DNA of 49,911 nucleotides from Bacillota bacterium (lineage in GTDB: Bacteria > Bacillota > Clostridia > Clostridiales > Clostridiaceae), in contig JAUZPI010000030.1 in the NCBI GenBank assembly GCA_030706015.1, positions 1 to 49,911 of the forward strand, in the 5' to 3' direction. The notes beneath the pieces are model-generated. The model did no database searches and was not told where the DNA came from. It saw only the letters and a program-made list of their open reading frames with translations. The position numbers and the translations under genes are program-made. This document shows, piece after piece, positions 40,757 to 48,282 of this stretch; the stretch's first letter is position 1, and every line of letters begins with the position of its first letter.

Positions 40757-42142
40757 TTAATTCACCTCGTTACTTAACGCTCTCATTAAAGCAGCAGCTT
40801 TATGAAGAGTTTCTTCATATTCAAAATTAGTTTCTGACTCCCAGGTTATACCTCCGCCTACGCCGAAATAAGCTTTACCATCCTGTATATGTATTGTTCT
40901 TATCACTATATTTAAATCTACACTTTCATCAAAGCCAATGTAGCCAATGCATCCTGTATATATATTTCTTCTTACCTTTTCCAGCTCATCAATTATTTCC
41001 ATAGAACGTATCTTAGGTGCCCCTGTAATTGAGCCTCCAGGGAAACAAGCCTCAATGCAGTCGATACAATTACACTCAGCTTTTAACTCACCAGTTATAG
41101 TAGATACTAAGTGGAATACAGAAGGATAAGCTTCTAATTTAAATAATTCGGGAACTTTTACTGAGTGAGGTTTACATACCTTACTTAAATCATTTCTCTC
41201 TAAGTCGACTATCATAAGAAGCTCAGACTTATCTTTTTCACTGTTTAACAGTTCCTGCTTGTATAAATTATCAGTGTAAGCATCCTTACCTCTTGGTCTT
41301 GTACCTTTTATAGGTCTTGTTTCAACAACACCGTTTCTAATTTTTAAGAACCTTTCAGGAGAAGAAGAAAGAATAGAAAAATCTTCAAAGTTTAAAAAAG
41401 CTGCAAAAGGAGCGGGATTTATATGTCTTAAATCCTTGTATACCTCATAAGATTCTCTATTACAGTTACAAGTGAACCTCTGAGTTAAGTTTAATATGTA
41501 TACATCTCCGCTTCTTATAAAGTCTCTTACCTTATCAACTGCTGCTAAATATTCTTTCTGGGTAAAGTTTGAATTAAAAAGCCCCTTATTTATTTCTTCA
41601 GTGACTTTGGTGTATTTTACCTCATGACCATTTTCAATTTTTTGAGAAATATTTTTTATGCTTGTTTCTGAGTCTTGCGATATTCCAAGAGCAGAGATAT
41701 AAGTTTCGTTTTTTAGATTATCTTTAATTATTATGTTGTCATAAAAATTATAATAAAGTTGTGGTATGTGAACATCTTCAGCAGCTGTAGAGGGTAATAC
41801 TTCAATTTCACGTCCTATATCGTAAGATAAATAACCAATTCCTCCAGCAATAAAAGGAATATCAGTACTATTTTCAACACTATATTCCTTTAGTATTTCT
41901 TTTAATTTTATAAATACATTTCCTTTTTCTTTTTTATCATTTACTAATAAAATGCCGTTTTCGTATTTGAGAGTTAAAAAAGGATTAATACCAATAAAGG
42001 AATATCTGCCTAACGTGTCATGATCGCTGCCACTGTCTAAAATAACTGTGTTTTTTTCCATGCTAAAAATATTATAGATATCAAATGCATCTAAATCTGT
42101 ATTGATTTTTTTAAAAATTAGCTTCAATTTATTTCTCTCCAT
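40757..42142 (-). CDS. pabB: Aminodeoxychorismate synthase component I PabB
   Basis: A 461-residue chorismate-binding enzyme that aminates chorismate to 4-amino-4-deoxychorismate with ammonia from PabA. The active-site motif PIKGTRPRG, with Lys, marks PabB; anthranilate synthase TrpE has PIAGT. GSITGAPKIRSMEIIDELE and GCIGYIGFDESVDLNIVIRT are the C-terminal chorismate-site motifs. ATG 42142 overlaps the end of pabA by 14 nt but lacks a clear ribosome binding site. TTG 42127, behind GGAGAG, is an equally good alternative and would start just after the pabA stop. Confidence 0.93.
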   Translation of the reverse strand: MERNKLKLIFKKINTDLDAFDIYNIFSMEKNTVILDSGSDHDTLGRYSFIGINPFLTLKYENGILLVNDKKEKGNVFIKLKEILKEYSVENSTDIPFIAGGIGYLSYDIGREIEVLPSTAAEDVHIPQLYYNFYDNIIIKDNLKNETYISALGISQDSETSIKNISQKIENGHEVKYTKVTEEINKGLFNSNFTQKEYLAAVDKVRDFIRSGDVYILNLTQRFTCNCNRESYEVYKDLRHINPAPFAAFLNFEDFSILSSSPERFLKIRNGVVETRPIKGTRPRGKDAYTDNLYKQELLNSEKDKSELLMIVDLERNDLSKVCKPHSVKVPELFKLEAYPSVFHLVSTITGELKAECNCIDCIEACFPGGSITGAPKIRSMEIIDELEKVRRNIYTGCIGYIGFDESVDLNIVIRTIHIQDGKAYFGVGGGITWESETNFEYEETLHKAAALMRALSNEVN

Positions 42143-42725
42143 TTCGTTTATTGAAGTTTCTTGCCTCCGCAATAAAGTTTTTAAGCATCTGATGGCCATG
42201 TTCAGTTAGTTCTGCTTCAGGATGAAATTGAACACCTTCAATAGGATATTCAACATGCCTAATTCCCATTATAGTACCGTCCCTAGCTTCTGCTGTTACA
42301 GTTAAGCAGGAAGGAAGGGTATATTTGTCAGCTGCTAATGAGTGATACCTTGTAACCTTTATAGGACTTGGTAAGCCTTTATAAACACCAGTATCATTAT
42401 GGAACAATTCGTGTACTTTTCCGTGAACAGGTTCTGCTCCTTTTACTATTTTACAGCCGAAATAATGTGCAATTGTCTGATGACCTAGACATATTCCTAA
42501 AATAGGTACTCTTCCTTTAAAATAACGCAGTATATCCAAACTAATCCCAGCTTTTTCAGGATTTTTAGGGCCTGGAGATATGATAATTCCTTCAGGCTTT
42601 AAAGCTTCTATTTCATGTATGGTTATTTTATCATTTCTAAATATCAAAACCTGCTCATCTAATTCTTGCAGATACCGAACTAAATTATAAACAAAAGAGT
42701 CATAGTTATCTATCATAATAAACAT
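42129..42725 (-). CDS. pabA: Aminodeoxychorismate synthase glutaminase PabA
   Basis: A 198-residue class I glutamine amidotransferase. The triad is visible: Cys79 in GICLGHQ, and His/Glu in VQFHPEA near residue 170. The N-terminus IDNYDSFVYNLVRYL and ISPGPKNP are typical of PabA/TrpG. Many organisms share one protein between PabB and TrpE, but here it is followed by pabB and pabC and no trp gene, so folate is its likely main pathway. The ribosome binding site AGAGG precedes ATG 42725. Confidence 0.93.
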   Translation of the reverse strand: MFIMIDNYDSFVYNLVRYLQELDEQVLIFRNDKITIHEIEALKPEGIIISPGPKNPEKAGISLDILRYFKGRVPILGICLGHQTIAHYFGCKIVKGAEPVHGKVHELFHNDTGVYKGLPSPIKVTRYHSLAADKYTLPSCLTVTAEARDGTIMGIRHVEYPIEGVQFHPEAELTEHGHQMLKNFIAEARNFNKRNGEK

Positions 42726-42791
42726 ACTTTAATCCTCTTCTTTAGTGTAATGTTTTTTGTTTATTATATCATTAATAGCTAATAAATTTAA

Positions 42792-43529
42792 TTAATAGTT
42801 TTCTTTAGCAGCCTTTTCTGTTAAGGAACTATCTTTAAATCCATCAGAAATTGAAACTATTTTTATTTTTTTTGATGGAGGAAGGGTTTTATTAAATTTA
42901 ATTAGCTCATCTAGCGCCTTTTTGTAGTTGTTTAGATTATCTCCATTATCAGGAACTGCGAAATAATATAGATTAACATCTGGAGCAACTCCACAGTTTT
43001 TTCCTGCAAGAATAGAGGCACAGGCGGTACCATGAAAATGTAATTTCGAACAATCTCCAACCTCTATATAGGTCAGATTAGTATTATATTCTTTATGATT
43101 TTTTAGGATAGGTTTATCTATTATTGCTACAGAAACCCCCTTACCAGTAATACCTTCTTGATGAAGCTTATCAATGTTTAAACCAGGGCTCTTACCTTCC
43201 TCAAAGATAGAATCAGTATTGAAGTCCTTTGGAAGTTTATCGGAAGGAGGCCATTTGGTAGCTTTATCGAAAGCGTACTCCATAAGAAAATCAGTTGAAA
43301 CTTTGGAAAAGTCTTTAGTTTGTAAGTCCTTACCGCAAAAAGCAAATATTCTTTCAGGAGTATCCTGCTGTATTTTAGGAAAGTTATTTTCAGCCACTAC
43401 TTTAGGGAGTCTCCTTGCTGGAATGCCAAATCCATACTCCTCCATTCTATTAGTTAAGATGTAGACTGCTATACTGAAAATTAAAATAATAGGGGAAACA
43501 ATAAGGGTTACTTTTGTATATTTTTTCAT
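42792..43529 (-). pseudogene. C-terminally truncated subtilisin-family (S8) protease
   Basis: 245 residues with an N-terminal membrane anchor (about 8-26), a propeptide-like region and the first part of an S8 domain. The catalytic Asp is in VSVAIIDKPI (DKP instead of the usual D-S/T-G) near residue 138, and the catalytic His is in HFHGTACASILAG near 168. The frame stops after IVSISDGF...KAAKENY, before the GTSxA segment that would carry the catalytic serine. No S8-like continuation is seen in the 66 bp to pabA. It is therefore either a decayed gene or a secreted, catalytically dead pseudoprotease. Start signals (GGAGGT before the ATG) are intact. Confidence 0.7.
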
Positions 43530-43688
43530 TCTATTACCTCCAATTAAAATATGATACTTAGATTATAAGCTTGAAATATTACTTAAAAGGTAATAAAAGT
43601 GCTAAGATAATATTGCAATTTATTAAGATTTTATTACAAAATAGATATCATTTTACTTTTCTTATATAATTGTTATGGAGGGATTTTT

Positions 43689-44393
43689 ATGGATAAGAAC
43701 AAAATATTAGTTGTTGATGATGATAAAGATGTAGCAGACATGGTGGAATTTTATTTAAAAAATGAAAATATGGATGTGATAAAAGCCTATGATGGTATAG
43801 AAGCAATGAATATATTAAAAAATAATGCAGTAGATTTGATTATTTTAGACATAATGATGCCTAAGCTAGATGGTTTAAATACCTGTATGAAGATAAGGGA
43901 AGAAATGAATATGCCAATTATTATGTTATCTGCAAAGATAGATAGCTTAGATAAGGTACTTGGCTTGACTACTGGGGCTGATGATTATGTTGGCAAGCCC
44001 TTTAATCCTTTAGAACTTATTGCAAGGGTTAAATCCCAGATGAGAAGGTATAAAAGGTTAAATATCTCTGAAGAAAAAATTGAGAATAATGAAGACTTAC
44101 TAGCCTTAGGAGATTTGTCTGTAAATGTGGCGACTCATGAAGTTAAGTACAATGATCAACAAATAAAGCTAACTCCTCATGAATTTGATATATTACATTT
44201 ATTGGCTAAAAACAGAGGGAGGGTATTTAGTATAAAGCAACTATATGAAGCTGTATGGCAGGAACCCTATTGTGAATTTGACAGAACTGTAACTGTACAT
44301 ATTAGAAGATTAAGACAGAAAATTGAACCTAATGATCAGAATCCTCAATATATAAAAACTGTATGGGGAGTTGGATACAAAATTGAAAATTAA
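43689..44393 (+). CDS. OmpR-family response regulator, second VanR-like copy
   Basis: A 234-residue regulator with phospho-acceptor D54 in LIILDIMMPKLDG, the switch lysine in DDYVGKPFNP, and a winged helix ending TVWGVGYKIEN. It is a close paralogue in style of the protein encoded at 30764, and both overlap their kinase gene in the same way. The ribosome binding site GGAGGG precedes the ATG. It is divergent from the truncated protease gene, with 159 bp between. Confidence 0.9.
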   Translation: MDKNKILVVDDDKDVADMVEFYLKNENMDVIKAYDGIEAMNILKNNAVDLIILDIMMPKLDGLNTCMKIREEMNMPIIMLSAKIDSLDKVLGLTTGADDYVGKPFNPLELIARVKSQMRRYKRLNISEEKIENNEDLLALGDLSVNVATHEVKYNDQQIKLTPHEFDILHLLAKNRGRVFSIKQLYEAVWQEPYCEFDRTVTVHIRRLRQKIEPNDQNPQYIKTVWGVGYKIEN

Positions 44394-45801
44394 CATTGGT
44401 TTAAGAGCAAAGGTAATAATCTGTATCATCACTAGTTTGCTAGTTTCTATAAGTGCAATTGCAATAATTTTTTCAACTAAATGCTTTGCAAGATGCAGCT
44501 ATTATTCAAGTATTATTTCTTTGGATGCAGCTTCTGCTGAAATAGCAAAAGATTTTTCTAATAGAGATAACAGTAGCTACGCTGAGACAGCTTACTATAC
44601 ATATTCTCTTGGAGCCAAATATAGAGGTATGAGAATGGATATATATATAGTAAATTCTAAGGGCGAAATAATGTGTAAATCTGAAGGAACTAAAGAAACA
44701 ATAATAGATTTTAAGAAGGTTTATGGTGATGCTAGGTTTTGGATGAGCTATAAGGATGGTCAAAAATATAATGACTATGCTTATATATTCCCCTTGCAAG
44801 TTGAGAATGAAAATCTGTTTGGCGTTGTAATGGCAAAACCTATAGGCAGATATGAAAGTAATTTTGAAGGTGAAGGAATAATAGTGTTTTTTATAGGAGT
44901 AATCATTTTTGCCATAATTTATTATCTATTAAGTAATGTAAAGATAAAATATATAAAGGAATTGTGTTCAGGAGTAATGGAGATATCTTCTGGAAATTTA
45001 GATTATACAATTGAAACAAAAGGAAATGACGAACTTCAAATTCTTGCAGAAAAAATTAATTTTATGACAAAGGAATTAAAAAATAAGATTGAATATGAAA
45101 AAAGGTTAGAGGAATCAAAGAATGAACTTATAACTAATGTTTCACATGATTTACGAACACCCTTAACTTCAATCATGGGGTATATTGAAATTTTAAGGAC
45201 TAAAACTGAAGATATGGATGATGATACTAAAAAGTACTTGGAGATTATGATTGGAAAATCTAATAGGCTAAAAAAGATGATGGATGATTTGTTTGTATAT
45301 ACAAAACTTACAACAAATAAACAATCGATAGAGAAAAATTATATATGCTTAAATGAGTTAATGGAACAAGTCATAGATGAATACATTCCATTAATAGAAC
45401 ACAATAAATTAAAATTAAAGGAACATATTTCAAAAGAAAAGATCAGCATTATTGCTAATATTGATATGCTTGTAAGGGTATTTGATAATCTTTTCAATAA
45501 TGCTGCAAAGTATAGTATTAAACCTTCTTTAGTTAGTTTTAGCTTGGAGAAAATAGATGATTCAGCAATGATTTCAATTGAAAATGAATGTTCAGAATTA
45601 GTGGAAATAGATGTGGAAAAAGTATTTGAAAGATTTTATATTGGGGATAAGTCGCGTTCAATAAGTGGGGCAAGCTCTGGTTTAGGACTTGCTATTTGCA
45701 AAAGTATAGTTAAATTAAACGGAGGTGAAATATGGGCGGAAGCTAAGGACAGAAAAGTAAAATTTATTATGAAATTTACCTTAATTAAGGAGGGGAGATA
45801 A
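44383..45801 (+). CDS. VanS-like membrane sensor histidine kinase, second copy
   Basis: A 472-residue kinase with membrane helices at about 8-28 and 163-183, an external sensor region of about 130 residues, HAMP, HisKA with H255 in TNVSHDLRTPLTS and an ATPase domain with NNAAKYS and GASSGLGLAICKSIVKLNGG. As in the kinase encoded at 31443, the canonical DTGxG box is absent (ENECSE). The start is taken as TTG 44383, overlapping the regulator stop by 11 nt. The membrane protein gene begins 1 nt after the stop, so the three genes are one operon. Confidence 0.87.
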   Translation: MKINIGLRAKVIICIITSLLVSISAIAIIFSTKCFARCSYYSSIISLDAASAEIAKDFSNRDNSSYAETAYYTYSLGAKYRGMRMDIYIVNSKGEIMCKSEGTKETIIDFKKVYGDARFWMSYKDGQKYNDYAYIFPLQVENENLFGVVMAKPIGRYESNFEGEGIIVFFIGVIIFAIIYYLLSNVKIKYIKELCSGVMEISSGNLDYTIETKGNDELQILAEKINFMTKELKNKIEYEKRLEESKNELITNVSHDLRTPLTSIMGYIEILRTKTEDMDDDTKKYLEIMIGKSNRLKKMMDDLFVYTKLTTNKQSIEKNYICLNELMEQVIDEYIPLIEHNKLKLKEHISKEKISIIANIDMLVRVFDNLFNNAAKYSIKPSLVSFSLEKIDDSAMISIENECSELVEIDVEKVFERFYIGDKSRSISGASSGLGLAICKSIVKLNGGEIWAEAKDRKVKFIMKFTLIKEGR

Positions 45802-45802
45802 T

Positions 45803-46183
45803 ATGTCTGAAATAATTAAATTATTGTTTTTAATTAATTTTTCTCTGTTTTTAGTGCACGAGATGGATGCAGTAAAACAGCAGGAGTGGAAAATGCTTAT
45901 TTGGTTAAAGAATCTAGAGGATGAAAAAGCGTATAAAATATTTACAGCCATACATATTCCGCTCTATGTATTTTTGCTATTTGGAATTATGGATACCTCC
46001 AATAATACTAGTACGATATTTCTTATCATAATAGATGTATTTCTAATATTTCATGCAAGTATACATTTCTTTTTTAAAAAACACAAAAATAACGAATTTA
46101 ATTCTTATTTTTCTAAAATTGTAATTAATGCTATGGCTATTATTTCAGTGGCGCAGATTATCCTATTAAAGCTTACCGCATAA
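45803..46183 (+). CDS. Small four-helix membrane protein co-transcribed with the second VanRS-like pair
   Basis: 126 residues, mostly hydrophobic, with four helices (about 3-20, 47-64, 68-90 and 104-124). Conserved-looking polar positions sit inside helices: HEMDAVKQQEW after the first helix and HASIHFFF near the third, so His/Glu metal or substrate binding is possible. It resembles a small uncharacterised family of membrane proteins (DUF6713-like); I cannot name a function. The ribosome binding site GGAGGGG precedes the start. Immediate linkage to the kinase suggests it is part of the sensing circuit or its output. Confidence 0.7.
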   Translation: MSEIIKLLFLINFSLFLVHEMDAVKQQEWKMLIWLKNLEDEKAYKIFTAIHIPLYVFLLFGIMDTSNNTSTIFLIIIDVFLIFHASIHFFFKKHKNNEFNSYFSKIVINAMAIISVAQIILLKLTA

Positions 46184-46186
46184 TAT

Positions 46187-46229
46187 AAGCCTATATCTTT
46201 GTCAGTGTGAAAAGATATAGGCTTTTATT
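46187..46229. terminator. Bidirectional terminator between the small membrane protein gene and pyrE
   Basis: AAGCCTATATCTTT (46187-46200) pairs perfectly with AAAGATATAGGCTT (46211-46224) around a 10-base loop, followed by TTATTTT. Confidence 0.85.
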
Positions 46230-46239
46230 TTGAGTAAAA

Positions 46240-46914
46240 TTATTTTACTCCATATATGCTGTAATATTCATTAATTCTATTTTTCATTTCGTCGTCTATT
46301 ACAACTTTTCCGTTAAGCTCTTTGTTATGTAAGTAAGAAATAACTTCTTCCATTGTTACTATAGCAGATGTCTTCATGCCGAACTTTTCTCTAAGTTCAG
46401 TAAGAGCTGACTGCTCATGTTGACCTTTTTCCATTCTATCTACAGAGATGATTAATCCAACAACATTCACATCAGCTTGTGACTTTAATATTGGCATAGT
46501 CTCATATACAGATGTACCAGCTGTAGTCACATCTTCAATGATTATTACATTATCTCCATCCTTAAGCTTACTTCCAAGAAGTATTCCAGTATCTCCGTGG
46601 TCTTTAACTTCTTTTCTATTTGAACAATATGCAACATCCATATCATATAAATTGCTTAATGAAATAGCTGTTGTAACACCAAGGGGTATTCCCTTATAAG
46701 CAGGACCAAATAGTACATTGAAGTTATCACCGAAGTTTTCTTTAATAGCCTGAGCATAGAAATCACCTAATCTGCTTAATTGCTTTCCAGTCTTGTAATT
46801 GCCTGTATTTACAAAGAAAGGCGTTTTTCTACCACTTTTTGTAACGAAATCACCAAAGGTAAGTACTCCACATTCAATCATAAATTCAATAAACTCTTTT
46901 TTGTATCGTTCCAT
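46240..46914 (-). CDS. pyrE: Orotate phosphoribosyltransferase PyrE
   Basis: A 224-residue type I phosphoribosyltransferase that joins orotate and PRPP to give orotidine 5'-phosphate in pyrimidine synthesis. The PRPP motif is VIIIEDVTTAGTSV near residue 120; the N-terminus FGDFVTKSGRKTPFFVNTG and CSNRKEVKDHGDTG are typical of PyrE. The ribosome binding site GGGAGGA precedes ATG 46914. No other pyr gene is adjacent, so it is a single-gene unit in this window. Confidence 0.94.
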   Translation of the reverse strand: MERYKKEFIEFMIECGVLTFGDFVTKSGRKTPFFVNTGNYKTGKQLSRLGDFYAQAIKENFGDNFNVLFGPAYKGIPLGVTTAISLSNLYDMDVAYCSNRKEVKDHGDTGILLGSKLKDGDNVIIIEDVTTAGTSVYETMPILKSQADVNVVGLIISVDRMEKGQHEQSALTELREKFGMKTSAIVTMEEVISYLHNKELNGKVVIDDEMKNRINEYYSIYGVK

Positions 46915-47249
46915 GTTTATCCTCCCAAACTAATTTATGCTCATAGATATTATATATCTTTTCTTGAATATTTAACAGCAAAAAATGTTACAAGTAGAAT
47001 ATGGAAATATCGAATAATTATACACATCAGAAAATAGTTGAGTTAACAGAGAAGCTATTATTTTATTTGGACAAAACGTAAAGCCAATAGCTCAATTTAA
47101 GTTATAAATTGAGGTTTATATTTGCACGTTTATTAGCGATATAAGTGTTGATACACTTGAATTTGAAGGAATTATTTAGTTATGTAATAAAGTGATATTT
47201 GTTTTGTGCTCATGTGTGATTGTTTTTGATTAATTTTGCTTGAAATTGA
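46915..47249. other. Intergenic stretch between pyrE and the fruK promoter
   Basis: No convincing gene. CTCAATTT (47091-47098) and AAATTGAG (47106-47113) form a hairpin. GATTGTTTTTGATT near 47218 resembles, in inverted form, the segment near 47303-47325, and the two could be operator arms for a fructose regulator on either side of the fruK promoter. The rest is AT-rich with no further feature seen. Confidence 0.35.
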
Positions 47250-47278
47250 TTGACAAGTGAACGTTTTCAACTTATAAT
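47250..47278 (+). promoter_or_regulatory. fruK promoter with CcpA cre site in the spacer
   Basis: -35 TTGACA (47250-47255), 17 bp, -10 TATAAT (47273-47278): a perfect consensus promoter. The spacer plus its flank, read on the minus strand (47270-47256), is TTGAAAACGTTCACT, which fits the cre consensus WTGNAANCGNWNNCW at every fixed position. CcpA bound there would block RNA polymerase, implying catabolite repression of the fructose operon. Confidence 0.8.
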
Positions 47279-47356
47279 TACATTATAAGATAATTAAGAA
47301 TAATCAATCAGATAAAAACAATAGTTAATTTTATATTATTAAAGGATGTGACATAA

Positions 47357-48271
47357 ATGATCTATACAATTACTTTTAATCCATCAGTGGATTATATTGT
47401 ACAGTTAGACGTTTTTGAGATAGGCAAAGTTAACAGAGTTAAAAGTGATCATAAATATCCTGGTGGAAAGGGAATAAATGTATCACGAGTTCTAAATAAT
47501 TTAAATGTAAAAAACATAGCGCTAGGATTCTTAGGTGGATTTACAGGTGAATTCATAAAAGATTTTATTGAAGCTGAAGGCGTTCAGACAGATTTTATAA
47601 CTGTAGAAGAAGAAACCAGAATCAATGTAAAACTTAAAGCTGATGAAGAAACTGAAATAAATGGAGCAGGCCCTGCAATTGAAGAACAACACTTAAAAGC
47701 TCTATTTGAAAAGTTAAAAAAGCTTACAGCTGATGACTTCTTGGTTTTAGCAGGAAATGTTCAAAAAAGTTTACCGAAGGACATCTATGCGCAGATACAA
47801 AAACAATGTATAGAAAATGGTGTAAAAGTCATAGTTGACACCACAGGAGATGCTTTAGTTTCTACCTTAAAATACAAACCATTTTTGATTAAACCAAATA
47901 ATCATGAATTAAGTGAAATATTCGGGGTTGAGTTAAATACTAGAGAAGAAATTAGTGTTTATGGTAAAAAGCTGCTGGAGATGGGTGCACAAAATGTAAT
48001 AATCTCCATGGGAGGCGACGGAGCTCTTTTTATATGTGAAGACTCTGTATACCACGGAATAGCTCCTAAGGGAGAAGTGAAAAATTCCGTGGGTGCTGGA
48101 GATTCATTAATTGGTGGTTTCTTAGCAGTATATTCAAATGGGTTTGACAAGAAAGAGGCTTTTAGATGGGGAGTAGCTTCAGGAAGTGCAACAGCCTTTT
48201 CTTTAGATTTATGTAAAAAAGAAGACGTTGTAAGTTTGGCATCAAAGATTGAAGTGATAAAAATAAGTTAG
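47357..48271 (+). CDS. fruK: 1-phosphofructokinase FruK
   Basis: A 304-residue PfkB-family sugar kinase that phosphorylates fructose 1-phosphate to fructose 1,6-bisphosphate. N-terminal TITFNPSVDYIVQLD and YPGGKGINVSRVLNNL, and C-terminal VGAGDSLIGGFLA with the catalytic Asp, are diagnostic of FruK/LacC-type kinases. It lies 11 nt ahead of the fructose PTS gene, which settles 1-phosphofructokinase over tagatose kinase. The ribosome binding site AAAGGATGTG precedes ATG 47357. Often a DeoR-type fruR is the first gene of such operons; here fruK is first. Confidence 0.93.
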   Translation: MIYTITFNPSVDYIVQLDVFEIGKVNRVKSDHKYPGGKGINVSRVLNNLNVKNIALGFLGGFTGEFIKDFIEAEGVQTDFITVEEETRINVKLKADEETEINGAGPAIEEQHLKALFEKLKKLTADDFLVLAGNVQKSLPKDIYAQIQKQCIENGVKVIVDTTGDALVSTLKYKPFLIKPNNHELSEIFGVELNTREEISVYGKKLLEMGAQNVIISMGGDGALFICEDSVYHGIAPKGEVKNSVGAGDSLIGGFLAVYSNGFDKKEAFRWGVASGSATAFSLDLCKKEDVVSLASKIEVIKIS

Positions 48272-48282
48272 GAGGGATTTAG

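Noticed and set aside
40757..42725. Anthranilate synthase (trpE-trpG)
   Set aside because: The large subunit has PIKGT rather than the PIAGT of TrpE, and pabC follows directly with no trp genes nearby.
46780..47037. Plus-strand open frame of 85 codons at the pyrE start
   Set aside because: It overlaps pyrE antisense and has no recognisable domain or ribosome binding site.
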